In this document: positions 25,651 to 35,247 of the stretch, piece after piece | How positions within the stretch are numbered: the first letter of the stretch is position 1 | Layout of the letters: every line of letters begins with the position of its first letter | Source of the DNA: AC-32 sp963715575 | GTDB lineage: Bacteria; Actinomycetota; Thermoleophilia; Gaiellales; Gaiellaceae | Direction: 5' to 3' | Assembly (NCBI GenBank): GCA_963715575.1 | Contig: OY970250.1 | Coordinates: 2,046,001-2,110,000 of the forward strand | DNA: 64,000 nt | Program-made: the position numbers and the translations under genes | The notes under the pieces: model-generated | The model's database searches: none | What the model was told of the DNA's origin: nothing | Seen by the model: the letters and a program-made list of their open reading frames with translations, nothing else

Positions 25651-26568
25651 TTGGAGCAGTCGCGGGTCATCGGGGTGGACGTCGGCGGGACGAAGACCCT
25701 CGCCGCGGTCGTCTCGCGCGACGGCACGCTCGGGGCCCGGATCGAGCAGCCGACGGAGGTGAGCTCCGAGGCGGCGCTACTGGCGCAGCTCGACGGGCTG
25801 GTCGAGGAGCTGCGCGCCGGCGCGCCGGAGGTGGCCGCACTCGGCTTCGGCATCCCGTCCCGGATCGACCAGGTCGAGGGGCGTGCGGTCGCGTCCGTGA
25901 ACGTCCCGCTTCGCGGCACCGACTTCCGCGAACGAATGCGCGAGCGGCACGGATTGCCGGTCGCGATCGACAACGACGCGAACGCCGCGGCGATCGCCGA
26001 GTGGCAGGCCGGCGCGGCCCGGGGCGCCGCGAACGTGGTCGTGCTCACGCTCGGGACCGGGGTCGGAGGCGGCCTGATCCTCGGCGACCGCCCGTACCGC
26101 GGCGCGACGGGGAGCGGCGCCGAGCTCGGCCACATAGTCGTTGAGCTCGACGGGGCGCCGTGCCGCTGCGGGGGGCGCGGCCACCTCGAGTCGTACGCGA
26201 CGGGCCTCGTCGCCGGCGAGCTCGCGCGAGAGCGGTTCGGGCAGGAATCGGATGCCCGCGACCTCGTGCGGCGCGCCGAGTCCGGCGACGCCGACGCCGT
26301 GGCGGTGCTCGCGGGGATCGGGCGGCATCTCGGAGCCGCGCTGGCGACGTTCGTGAACGCGCTCGAGCCCGAGCTGATCGTGATCGGCGGCGGCTTTGGC
26401 GAAGCGGCGGCCGAGTTCCTGCTCGGCGCAGCACGGGAGTTGCTCCTGCGGGACGGGCTCGAGCCGGGCCGCGACAACGTCCGGCTGGTGCTCGCCGAAC
26501 TGGGCACCGACGCGGGCGTGATCGGCGCCGGGATGATCGCGTTCGAGGCGCTCGGCGCGGAGGGCTAG
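25651..26568 (+). CDS. ROK-family sugar kinase (glucokinase-like)
   Basis: A 305-residue ROK kinase. The N-terminal phosphate loop VIGVDVGGTKT is at 6-16. IDNDANAAAIAEW near 107 carries the catalytic Asp, and LGTGVGGGLI near 137 is the second phosphate loop. The zinc motif reads CRCGGRGHLES near 171, where the consensus third cysteine is replaced by His, a variant that could still bind zinc. It probably phosphorylates glucose or N-acetylmannosamine; which sugar is unknown. The TTG start is chosen because the next in-frame starts lie inside the phosphate loop. It abuts rsmI. Confidence 0.87.
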   Translation: MEQSRVIGVDVGGTKTLAAVVSRDGTLGARIEQPTEVSSEAALLAQLDGLVEELRAGAPEVAALGFGIPSRIDQVEGRAVASVNVPLRGTDFRERMRERHGLPVAIDNDANAAAIAEWQAGAARGAANVVVLTLGTGVGGGLILGDRPYRGATGSGAELGHIVVELDGAPCRCGGRGHLESYATGLVAGELARERFGQESDARDLVRRAESGDADAVAVLAGIGRHLGAALATFVNALEPELIVIGGGFGEAAAEFLLGAARELLLRDGLEPGRDNVRLVLAELGTDAGVIGAGMIAFEALGAEG

Positions 26569-27371
26569 TGCCGCTCGCGGTCTGCGCGACACCGATCGGC
26601 AACCTCGAGGACGTGACCCTGCGCGTCCTGCGCGAGCTCGCCGAGGCCGACGTCGTGCTCGCCGAGGACACGCGGCACACACGCCGCCTGCTGGAGCGGC
26701 ACGGGATTCGCGCGCGGCTGCTCTCCTACCACGAGCACAACGAGGCGAGGCGGACGGCGGAGCTACTCCCGCGCCTGCAGGCCGGCGAGCGGCTGGCGCT
26801 CGTCAGTGACGCAGGGCTGCCGGGGATCAGCGACCCGGGCGCGCGGCTCGTCGCGGCCGCCCTCGAGGCGGGCGTGAGGGTGACGGTGCTGCCCGGGCCT
26901 TCGGCTGTCGAGACGGCGTTGGTCGCGAGCGGGCTGATCGGTGAGCGCTACCAGTTCGTCGGCTACCTGCCGCGCGGCGAGCGGGCGCTGGCCGAGCTCG
27001 GTGAGGAGCTCGCGCGGTGGCAGTGGCCGGTGGTCGCGTTCGAGTCGCCGCAGCGGCTGCCGCGCTCCCTGGCGGTCCTCGCGCGCGTGATCCCCGACCG
27101 GCCGTGCGCGGTATGCCGCGAGCTGACGAAGCGCCATGAGGAGGTCGCATTCGGGACGGTCTCCGAGCTGGCGGCACGCTTCGGCAAGCCGGTGCGGGGC
27201 GAGGTGACACTCGTGCTCGGCGCGGCGCGACCGGCGGAGGCTTCCGGCGAGGCGGCGGTAGCGGCGGTCGCGGAGCTCGTCGAGGCGGGAGTGCCGCGGC
27301 GGCAGGCGGCCGAGCTCGTCTCGCGGCTGACAGGAGTCCCGCGCAACGCGCTCTACCGCGGGTCGCTGTAA
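26568..27371 (+). CDS. rsmI: 16S rRNA (cytidine-1402-2'-O)-methyltransferase RsmI
   Basis: The 267-residue SAM-dependent enzyme carries the tetrapyrrole-methylase-fold signatures CATPIGNLEDVTLRVLREL at 6-24, AEDTRHTRRLLERHGI, the SDAGLPGISDPGARLV loop near 80, and LPGPSAVETALVASGL near 108. It methylates the 2'-OH of C1402 in the decoding centre. The GTG start shares one base with the stop of the ROK gene, so it is coupled. Confidence 0.95.
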   Translation: MPLAVCATPIGNLEDVTLRVLRELAEADVVLAEDTRHTRRLLERHGIRARLLSYHEHNEARRTAELLPRLQAGERLALVSDAGLPGISDPGARLVAAALEAGVRVTVLPGPSAVETALVASGLIGERYQFVGYLPRGERALAELGEELARWQWPVVAFESPQRLPRSLAVLARVIPDRPCAVCRELTKRHEEVAFGTVSELAARFGKPVRGEVTLVLGAARPAEASGEAAVAAVAELVEAGVPRRQAAELVSRLTGVPRNALYRGSL

Positions 27372-27377
27372 TCCGAT

Positions 27378-27407
27378 TTGACAACGTCCGGGCAGGCCTG
27401 GTACCGT
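27378..27407 (+). promoter_or_regulatory. Promoter of the M23 peptidase gene
   Basis: A perfect -35 TTGACA (27378-27383), 18-nt spacer and a TACCGT -10 (27402-27407). This is the only consensus -35/-10 pair I noticed in the window. The TTG of the -35 is also in frame with the coding region but is unlikely to be the translation start. Confidence 0.6.
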
Positions 27408-27416
27408 TGGTGCGGT

Positions 27417-28427
27417 TTGCAGAACTGGCAACGGTCACCAGCTCTCACCCGGATCGTCGTCATCGCCGTGCTCCTGGCGCTCGCGACGCCTGCGGCGGCC
27501 GGCGCCTGGACGTGGCCGGTTCGGGGGCCGGTGCTGCAGGGGTTCGCCTTCGATCCGGAGAACCCGCTCGTCCCGGGACAGCACCGCGGGATCGACCTCG
27601 AGGGACCTCTCGGCGACCCTGTGGTCGCACCTGCGGCCGGAACGGTGACCTTCGTCGGCAAGGTCGCGGCGAACGGGCTCACGATCACGATCCAGACAGC
27701 CGACGGCTACGCCGTCACGCTCCTGCATCTCGGCTCGTTCCTGGTCGGCACGGGCGCGGTCGTGGCCGAAGGCCAGCCGGTCGCGATCGTAGGCACCAGC
27801 GGGGTGCCGGCCCACCCGGCCCCGTACGTGCAGCTCGGCATCCGGCTCAGCAGCGACCCGCAGGGCTATCTCGACCCGCTTGGCTTCCTGCCGCCGCTCG
27901 CGTCGTCTCCGCCCGCACCGAACGAGCCGCCTGCTCCCGCTCCGGCTCCTGCTCCCGCTCCGGCTCCGGCTCCTGCTCCTGCTCCCGCTCCGTCGCCTGG
28001 GCCCGCTCCGGTTGCGCCGCCGGCGCTGCGAGTCGTCACGCCGGTCGTTGCCGCACCGGGACCGGTGCTCGAGCCATCGCTGCCGACTCGGGTTGTCGCG
28101 CCGCCGAGTCTCCCTGCCGCCGAGCCCCGGCCTGCGGCTCGTCCTGTGACCGTCGAGCCGCCGGTTTCATCCGAACCGGCGCCGACGCCGGTTGACGCGT
28201 CTGATTCGGCGCCCATCGCCGCACCGTCGCCGACCGTGCACCCACCCGTGCCTGCACCCGCTGCGAGGAGGTGGCTTCGGGCGCTCGACCCCGAGCCGGT
28301 CGTCGAGCCGACCGAACCGCGGGGCGACCGTTCCCCTGGCAGCTCTTGGCCGCCGCAACCGGACTCCTGGCCGCGGCCGCACTCGCCGCCCGGAGCCGTC
28401 GCAAGGCCGCTCGTATCATTGACGGCG
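27417..28427 (+). CDS. Secreted M23-family peptidase with Pro/Ala-rich tail; no stop before metG
   Basis: A signal peptide (LTRIVVIAVLLALATPAAAGA) leads into a short LytM/M23 domain: WPVRGPVLQGFAFD, GQHRGIDLEGPLGDPVVAPAAGTVTFVG and GYAVTLLHLGSFLV, the places of the zinc-site strands. The HRGIDL Asp and LLHLG His are kept, but the usual HxH near the end reads YVQLGI, so it may be a non-catalytic binder. A Pro-Ala repeat follows. The frame runs without a stop into methionyl-tRNA synthetase. In another frame a plausible membrane anchor (FPWQLLAAATGLLAAAALAA, then basic residues) occurs near 28340-28400, so an indel or real frameshift is possible. The TTG start was chosen from signal-peptide shape. 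The end given is the metG boundary. Confidence 0.65.
28414..28419 (+). promoter_or_regulatory. -10 element of metG
   Basis: TATCAT lies 8 nt before the metG ATG at 28428, supporting a separate, leaderless metG transcript despite the open frame from the M23 gene. Confidence 0.55.
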
Positions 28428-29951
28428 ATGCGCTACTACCTCACGACACCCATCTACTACGTGAACGCGAGCCCGCACATCGGGCATGCGTACACGACGA
28501 TCGCGGCCGACGTCCTCGTCCGGCACCACAAGCAGCGCGGCGAGGAGACCTTCTTCCTCACGGGCACCGACGAGCACGCCTCGAAGGTGTACCGCGTCGC
28601 GGAGGAGCAGGGGCTCGACCCGAAGGCGTACGTCGACGAGATCGTCGAGAAGTACTGGCGTGAGCTGCCCAAGCGCGTCGACGCCGACTACGACTTCTTC
28701 ATCCGCACGACGGACGAGGGCCACAAGCGCTTCGTGCAGGAGTTCCTGCAGCGCATCTACGACAACGGCGACATCTACCAGGACGTCTACACGGGCCTGT
28801 ACTGCGTGCAGTGCGAGGAGTTCAAGTCGGAGTCCGAGCTCGTCGACGGCCTCTGCCCCGACCACGGCATCCCGCCCGAGCGGATTGAGGAGACGAACTG
28901 GTTCTTCCGGCTCTCCGCCTACCAGGACGAGCTGCTGGCGCTCTACGACGAGCGCCCCGATTTCGTGCTGCCGCACTTCCGTTACAACGAGGCGCGCAGC
29001 TTCATCGAGGGCGGCCTGCAGGACTTCAGCGTCAGCCGCGCCGGCCAGCCGTGGGGCGTGCCGATCCCGTGGGACGAAGGGCAGGTCACCTATGTCTGGG
29101 TAGACGCCCTGATCAACTACCTGAGCGCGCTCACGTACGCGCGGGAGGGGGAGGACCTGCGTGAGAAGTTCTGGCCGCACGCCCACCACCTGCTCGGCAA
29201 GGACATCCTCCGCTTCCACTGCGTCTACTGGCCTGCGCTCCTGCTCGCAGCGGGCTACGAGGTGCCGCAGCAGCTGTTCGTCCACGGCTACCTGCTGCTG
29301 GACGATCGGAAGATCTCGAAGTCGCTCGGCAACGTGATCGACCCGCTCGACCTGGTCGACGTGTACGGCTCGGACGCGGTCCGGTTCTGGGCGCTGCGGT
29401 CGGTGTCGTTCGGCCAGGACGGCAGCGCCTCGATCGACGCCCTGCACGAGCGCTACGAGCGGGAGCTCGGAAACGATCTCGGCAACCTCCTCTCCCGGAC
29501 GACGGCAATGGTCGGCCGCTACCGCGACGGGCGTGTCGCACCCGGACAACCGAACGAGGAGCTGAAGGCTGCGCTCGACGGTCTGCGGGCGAAGCTCGTG
29601 GAGCGCTTCGACGATTGGGACCTGACCGGCGCGCTCGAGGACATCTGGGAGCTCGTGCGGTGGCTCAACCGCCATGTCGAGAACACGGCTCCGTGGCAGC
29701 TTGCCAAGGACGAGGCGCGGGCCGCCGAGCTCGACGCCGTCCTCTACGACCTGGTTGACGGCGTGCGCGCGGTCGCCGTCGCGCTCTCGCCGTACCTGCC
29801 GCGGACCGCGCCGCAGATCCTGGAGGCGCTCGGCCAGCCCGTCGAGCTCGAGCTCGAGCGGGTCGCCTACGGCGTGACCCGGGAGACGGTCGGCATCCCC
29901 GCGGCCGCTCCACTCTTCCCGCGGGTCGACCAGCCGACCGCCGCGGCGTGA
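28428..29951 (+). CDS. metG: Methionyl-tRNA synthetase
   Basis: A 507-residue class I synthetase that charges tRNA-Met. It has HIGH at residues 17-20 (ASPHIGHAYTTI), a zinc knuckle with CVQC near 125 and CPDH near 143, WVDALINYLSAL near 224, KISKSLGN (the KMSKS loop) near 290, and the anticodon-binding helical domain to the end, without the C-terminal tRNA-binding domain of longer forms. The ATG at 28428 matches the family N terminus MRYYLTTPIYYVN. It is followed by tatD with a GTGA overlap. Confidence 0.97.
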   Translation: MRYYLTTPIYYVNASPHIGHAYTTIAADVLVRHHKQRGEETFFLTGTDEHASKVYRVAEEQGLDPKAYVDEIVEKYWRELPKRVDADYDFFIRTTDEGHKRFVQEFLQRIYDNGDIYQDVYTGLYCVQCEEFKSESELVDGLCPDHGIPPERIEETNWFFRLSAYQDELLALYDERPDFVLPHFRYNEARSFIEGGLQDFSVSRAGQPWGVPIPWDEGQVTYVWVDALINYLSALTYAREGEDLREKFWPHAHHLLGKDILRFHCVYWPALLLAAGYEVPQQLFVHGYLLLDDRKISKSLGNVIDPLDLVDVYGSDAVRFWALRSVSFGQDGSASIDALHERYERELGNDLGNLLSRTTAMVGRYRDGRVAPGQPNEELKAALDGLRAKLVERFDDWDLTGALEDIWELVRWLNRHVENTAPWQLAKDEARAAELDAVLYDLVDGVRAVAVALSPYLPRTAPQILEALGQPVELELERVAYGVTRETVGIPAAAPLFPRVDQPTAAA

Positions 29952-30694
29952 TCGACACCCACGCGCACCTCGACGCGTGCGCTCAGCCGGCGGACGAGCT
30001 CGTTGCGCGCGCGCTCGAGGCCGGCGTCGACCGGATCGTCTCGGTCGGTTCGGGCCTCGACTCCTGTCGCGAGACACTTGCGATCGCCGGCCGGCACGAC
30101 GGCGTCTTCGCGGCGCTCGGGATCCATCCGCACCAGGCTGCCGAGCCCGATGCCACGCGCGTCGACGAGCTGCGTGAGCTGCTCGCCGACGCGAGCGCGG
30201 TCGCTGTCGGCGAGACCGGCCTCGACTTCTACCGCGACTACGCGCCACGCGACCGCCAGCGCGAGCTCTTCGAACGCCAGCTGGAGCTGGCGACCGAGCT
30301 CGGCAAGACGGTCGTCGTGCACACGCGCGCGGCCTCCGAGGAGACGGCCGCCGCACTGGAGCCGTTCGCGGGCACGGTCATCCTGCACTGCTTCTCGGCA
30401 CCCGAGCTCCTGCCCGTCGCCCTCGACCGCGGCTACTACCTCTCGTTCGCCGGCAACGTCACCTACCCGAAGGCCGAGGAGCTGCGCGAGGCCGCGCGCG
30501 CCGTCCCCGGCGAGCGGCTGCTCGCCGAGACGGACAGCCCGTACCTCGCGCCGCAGCCTAGGCGCGGCCGGCCGAACGAGCCGGCCAACGTCGTCCACAC
30601 CATCGCCGCCCTCGCCGAGGCGCGAGGCGAAGACGCAACGGAGCTCGCCGCCCGGCTCGACGCCAACGCGAGCGCCGCCTTCGGCCTTCCATGA
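29948..30694 (+). CDS. tatD: TatD-family metal-dependent hydrolase
   Basis: The 248-residue TIM-barrel protein has MIDTHAHLD with metal ligands H5 and H7, AVGETGLDFY near 88, VVHTRAASEET near 120, LHCFSAPELLPVALDRGYYLSF near 145 and LLAETDSPYLAP near 195, which together define TatD nucleases. The proposed role is 3'-5' DNA/RNA trimming or D-Tyr-tRNA-type quality control. The order metG-tatD-rsmA-ispE is conserved in many Gram-positive bacteria and supports the call. Overlaps are 4 bp on both sides. Confidence 0.93.
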   Translation: MIDTHAHLDACAQPADELVARALEAGVDRIVSVGSGLDSCRETLAIAGRHDGVFAALGIHPHQAAEPDATRVDELRELLADASAVAVGETGLDFYRDYAPRDRQRELFERQLELATELGKTVVVHTRAASEETAAALEPFAGTVILHCFSAPELLPVALDRGYYLSFAGNVTYPKAEELREAARAVPGERLLAETDSPYLAPQPRRGRPNEPANVVHTIAALAEARGEDATELAARLDANASAAFGLP

Positions 30695-31473
30695 GCCGCC
30701 CGGGCGCGAAGAAGGAGCTCGGCCAGCACTTCCTGGTCGACGAGAACCTGCTCGGCGTGATCGGCCGGCTCGCGGAGCTCGGTTCCGACGACGTCGTGCT
30801 GGAGGTCGGGCCGGGCCTCGGGGTGCTCACGACGTACCTCGCCGACCGGGCGGCCGACGTGCACGCCGTCGAGCTCGACCGCTCGCTCGAACCGCGCCTG
30901 CGCCAGACGCTTGCCGGCCGCGAGAACGTCGAGCTCCACTTCGGCGACGCGCTCCGGCTCGACCTCGCGGCGCTCGAGCCGGCGCCGACGAAGCTCGTCT
31001 CGAACCTGCCCTACAACATCGCCACGCCCCTGATCGTCGAGAGCCTCGACGGCCTTCCGAGCGTCGAGCTCTGGTGCGTGATGGTGCAGCGCGAGGTCGC
31101 CGACCGCCTCTTCGCGCAACCCTCGACGAAGGCCTACGGCGCGGTCTCGGTGCTCGTCCAGCTCGCGAGCGAGCGAACCGGGTTCCATCCGGTCTCGCGC
31201 ACGGTCTTCCGGCCGCGGCCGAACGTGGACTCGGCCCTCGTCGCGTTCCGCCGCCGGGAGCTGCCCCCCGGCTTCGCGCGCCTGAAGCACCTCGTGACCG
31301 CCGCCTTCGCCCACCGGCGCAAGCGGCTTGCCAATTCGCTCGAGCTCGCCGGCTTCGCAACACGCGACGCGGTAGCCGAGGCACTGCGCGCGATCGACCG
31401 CAACCCGGACGCGCGCGCCGAGGAGCTCACCCCGCCGGAGTTCGTCACCCTCGCGGAAGCCTTGCCCGCGTGA
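30691..31473 (+). CDS. rsmA: 16S rRNA (adenine-1518/1519-N6)-dimethyltransferase RsmA (KsgA)
   Basis: The 260-residue enzyme dimethylates two adjacent adenines near the 3' end of 16S rRNA. It shows KKELGQHFLVDENL at 6-19, the SAM loop LEVGPGLGVLTTYL near 37, and the catalytic NLPYNIATPLI near 108, with the C-terminal helical domain intact. It overlaps tatD by ATGA and ispE by GTGA. Confidence 0.97.
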   Translation: MSRPGAKKELGQHFLVDENLLGVIGRLAELGSDDVVLEVGPGLGVLTTYLADRAADVHAVELDRSLEPRLRQTLAGRENVELHFGDALRLDLAALEPAPTKLVSNLPYNIATPLIVESLDGLPSVELWCVMVQREVADRLFAQPSTKAYGAVSVLVQLASERTGFHPVSRTVFRPRPNVDSALVAFRRRELPPGFARLKHLVTAAFAHRRKRLANSLELAGFATRDAVAEALRAIDRNPDARAEELTPPEFVTLAEALPA

Positions 31474-32288
31474 ACCGCGCGCCCGCGACCGCAAAGCTGA
31501 ACCTGGCGCTCGTCGTCGGGCCGCTTCGCGAGGACAGCAAGCACGAGGTCGCCACCGTGCTCCAGCGGATCGACCTGGCCGACCGCGTCTCGATCGAGCC
31601 GGCGCCCGAGCTCCGGGTCGATGGCTTCGCCGAGGACACGCTCGTCCGCGCGGCGCTGGAGCGGCTCGCCCAGGCCGCGAACACCGAGCCGCGCTGGCGC
31701 GCGCGGATCTGGAAGCACGTCCCCGTCGCGGCCGGCCTCGGGGGTGGCAGCTCGGATGCCGCGACCGCGCTCAGGCTCGCCAACGAGACCCTGGCCGAGC
31801 CGCTCGCGCCGGAACGCCTGCGCGGGCTCGCGGCCCAGCTCGGCGCCGACGTCCCCTTCTTCCTCACCTCAGGCCCGCAGCTCGGCACCGGCACCGGCAC
31901 GGAGCTCGAGCCGCTCGAGCTGCCGCAGGACTACTGGGTCGTCCTGCTGCTGCCGCATGAGGAGCGCAAGCCGTCGACGGCGGCCGTCTACGCCGACTTC
32001 GACCGCCGCGACGGCGCCGCCGGCTTCGAGGAACGTCAGGTGCGCGTACGCGAGGCGCTCGGCCGGGCCAAGCGCCCCCGCGACCTTGCAGCACTGCCGC
32101 CCAACGATCTCGCCGCGTCGCCCCACGCCGGCCGGCTGCTCGAGCTCGGGGCGTTCCGCGCCGACGTCAGCGGGGCCGGCCCGGCGGTCTACGGGCTCTT
32201 CCTGCACCGCACCCAAGCTGCCGCCGCCGAGCGCGAGCTGGGAGCTCTCGGGCGCACGTGGATCACCGTTCCTACTTGGTACGGTTGA
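31470..32288 (+). CDS. ispE: 4-diphosphocytidyl-2-C-methyl-D-erythritol kinase IspE
   Basis: A 272-residue GHMP kinase of the non-mevalonate isoprenoid pathway. The N-terminal APATAKLNLALVVGP holds the substrate-binding Lys, KHEVATVLQRIDLAD stands for the family H-x-L-x(T/S)-x2-Q-x2-D, and KHVPVAAGLGGGSSDAATAL near 80-99 is the ATP loop. DVSGAGPAVYGLF is the C-terminal Gly-rich loop. The GTG start overlaps the rsmA stop. Confidence 0.95.
   Translation: MNRAPATAKLNLALVVGPLREDSKHEVATVLQRIDLADRVSIEPAPELRVDGFAEDTLVRAALERLAQAANTEPRWRARIWKHVPVAAGLGGGSSDAATALRLANETLAEPLAPERLRGLAAQLGADVPFFLTSGPQLGTGTGTELEPLELPQDYWVVLLLPHEERKPSTAAVYADFDRRDGAAGFEERQVRVREALGRAKRPRDLAALPPNDLAASPHAGRLLELGAFRADVSGAGPAVYGLFLHRTQAAAAERELGALGRTWITVPTWYG
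32280..32285 (+). promoter_or_regulatory. -10 element of the 32294 gene
   Basis: TACGGT lies 8 nt before the ATG at 32294 and overlaps the last codons of ispE. Confidence 0.5.
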
Positions 32289-32293
32289 GCACG

Positions 32294-32671
32294 ATGGGCG
32301 CCAACGAATCGCTGGAGCACCGGGGTACGGTCGAGCACGGGACGACGCGTCTCGGCCGCTGGCTGCAGCACCGGCGGATCCGGATCACTCTCTGGATCGC
32401 GGTGCTCGAGGGCATCGTCGTCGCGTTCGCCCAGGACCTCTCCCGCTGGACGGTGATCGCGCTCGCGATCCCCGTGCTGGCGCTCTACCTCTTCTGGGGC
32501 CGGAACGCCCGCTCGCACACCGCCAGGCAGGTGCTCTGGATCGCGGGGGCCTCGCAGGCGCTGGCGGTCGTGGTCGTGATCCTGGCCTTCATCCTCAACT
32601 GGCTGGCCCTGCTCCTGGCCGCGATCTTCGCCGCCATAGCACTCCTATTTCTGTTTTCCGACCGCGGATAA
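32294..32671 (+). CDS. Small integral membrane protein of unknown function
   Basis: A 125-residue protein with a charged N terminus (about 1-28) and three to four hydrophobic helices, the last two ending LALLLAAIFAAIALLFLFSDRG. I recognise no family. The frame is open to 32258, but the ATG at 32294 has a leaderless -10 at the expected place and starts with a natural-looking MGANESLEHRG. It lies between ispE and the tRNA-Gln gene. Confidence 0.75.
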   Translation: MGANESLEHRGTVEHGTTRLGRWLQHRRIRITLWIAVLEGIVVAFAQDLSRWTVIALAIPVLALYLFWGRNARSHTARQVLWIAGASQALAVVVVILAFILNWLALLLAAIFAAIALLFLFSDRG

Positions 32672-32677
32672 GCTCCC

Positions 32678-32694
32678 TAGCCAAGTGCCAAGGC
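32678..32694 (+). repeat. Partial tRNA-like repeat (D-arm copy) upstream of tRNA-Gln
   Basis: TAGCCAAGTGCCAAGGC matches the D-arm segment of the downstream tRNA-Gln (32788-32804) at 15 of 17 positions, 110 bp earlier and in the same orientation. The rest does not fold as a tRNA. It may be a decayed duplicate tRNA or one end of a former integration scar. The surrounding 32672-32780 holds no gene; it includes a short CGGCGG-CT-CCGCCG dyad at 32722-32735. Confidence 0.4.
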
Positions 32695-32780
32695 GTCGCT
32701 TGCGATGCCGCTTAGAGGCCACGGCGGCTCCGCCGACGGGGCCGTCTTACACCCGTTGTTGCGCAATCGGACATATTCAG

Positions 32781-32854
32781 TGGGGCGTAGCCAAGTGGTA
32801 AGGCAGCGGGTTTTGGTCCCGCGATCCCAGGTTCGAATCCTGGCGCCCCAGCCA
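32781..32854 (+). tRNA. tRNA-Gln (anticodon TTG), CCA encoded
   Basis: The acceptor stem TGGGGCG pairs with CGCCCCA. The D-arm is GCCAAGTGGTAAGGC. The anticodon stem GCGGG/CCCGC encloses loop TTTTGGT with anticodon TTG at 32813-32815, reading CAA. The T-arm is CCAGG-TTCGAAT-CCTGG. The discriminator G (32851) is followed by a genomic CCA at 32852-32854. glmU begins only 8 nt later. Confidence 0.97.
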
Positions 32855-32862
32855 TTTCACCT

Positions 32863-34189
32863 GTGACCCAGACCCCGCTTGCAGCGATCATCCTGGCCGC
32901 CGGGCTCGGCACGCGCATGCATTCGGCGACGCCGAAGCACCTGCACCCGCTGCTCGGGCGGCGCCTCGCCGACTGGGTGATCGAGGCCGTGCGCGGGCTC
33001 GGCCCCGAGCCGCTCGTGGTCGTGACCTCGCCCGACGCGCGCAGGGCCTTCGAGGGCGAAACGGTCGCCGTGCAGGAGGAGCCGCGCGGCACCGGCGACG
33101 CCACCGCCGCGGCACGCGCGAGCCTCGAAGGCTTCGACGGCGACGTGCTCGTCGTCACCGGCGACGCGGCCACGATCACGAGCGAGCTGCTGGCGGCGCT
33201 GCTCGAGACGCACCGCTCCGCCGGCGCCACCGCGACCGTGCTCTCGTTCGAGCCGCCCGACGCGGGCGCCTACGGGCGCATCGTCCGCGACGGAGACGGG
33301 GCGCTACGGGCGATCGTCGAGGCGCGCGACGCGAGCGAGGACGAGCTGGCCATCCGCGAGGTCAACTCCTCGATCTACGTCTTCGAGGCAGCCAAGCTCT
33401 GGCCGGCGCTCGAGCGCCTGACGCCGCAGAACGCCCAGGGCGAGCTCTACCTGACCGACACCGTGCGCGACGTCGTCGCGGCGGGCGAGCGGGTTGCGGT
33501 GCACATAGCCGAGGACCCCGCCGAGGCGGAAGGCATCAACACCCGCGCGGAGCTGGCCGCGGCCGCGGCCGTGCTGCGCGACCGCATCAACCTCGGTCAC
33601 ATGCTGGCCGGCGCCACGATCGTCGATCCGGCGACGACCTGGATCGACCCGACCGTCGAGCTGGAGCCCGACTGCACGATCCAGCCCTTCACCGTCCTGC
33701 GCGGCGAGACGCGCGTCGCCCGCGGCGCCGACGTCGGCCCGCACGTGGTCGCGGTCGATGCGGAGATCGGCCCCGACACGCTGGTCGGCCCCTTCTGTTA
33801 CCTTCGCCCCGGAACGGTCCTTGAGGCTGGCGCGAAGGCAGGCGCGTTCGTGGAGATCAAGAACTCGCGCATCGGGGAACGAACGAAGGTGCCCCACCAG
33901 TCGTACATCGGAGACGCGGAGATCGGCGCGGACACGAACATCGCTGCGGGCAATATCACGGTCAACTTCCCGCACCAGCCGGGCAAGCCGAAAGGCCGGA
34001 CGACGATCGGGCGCAACGTCAGGACCGGCGTCCACAATGCGTTCGTCGCCCCCGTGGAGATCGGCGACGACGCGTGGATCGGGGCGGGCTCCGTGATCAC
34101 GGAGGACGTGCCGCCCGAGTCGCTCGCGGTCGCGCGGGCGCGGCAGGAGAACAAGGAAGGCTACGTGCGACGAAAGCGGGAGCAGGAGG

Positions 34190-34197
<8 letters not shown>
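32863..34197 (+). CDS. glmU: Bifunctional UDP-GlcNAc pyrophosphorylase/glucosamine-1-P acetyltransferase GlmU
   Basis: A 444-residue two-domain enzyme that makes UDP-GlcNAc for peptidoglycan. The uridylyltransferase domain starts LAAIILAAGLGTRMHSATPK; the left-handed beta-helix acetyltransferase domain runs from about 235, with YLRPGTVLEAGAKAGAFVEIKNS, HQSYIGDAEIGADTNIAAGNITVN and GAGSVITEDVP. The GTG start is 8 nt after the CCA of tRNA-Gln with no visible promoter between, so it is probably co-transcribed with the tRNA and released by tRNA 3' processing. It overlaps prs by 8 bp, as in many bacteria. Confidence 0.96.
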
Positions 34198-35236
<1,039 letters not shown>

Positions 35237-35247
35237 AACCCGGGACG

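Noticed and set aside
27378..27383. TTG at 27378 as translation start of the M23 gene
   Set aside because: The six bases are a perfect -35 TTGACA with a TACCGT -10 at 18 bp; starting there would put the transcript start inside the coding sequence. A signal peptide begins after the TTG at 27417.
27937..28005. Tandem repeat of CCGGCTCCTGCTCC-like units
   Set aside because: It encodes the Pro-Ala linker of the M23 protein, a common low-complexity spacer, and is not treated as a separate element.
32722..32735. CGGCGG-CT-CCGCCG dyad as a terminator before tRNA-Gln
   Set aside because: The loop would be only 2 nt and no T-tract follows; in DNA of this composition such dyads arise by chance.
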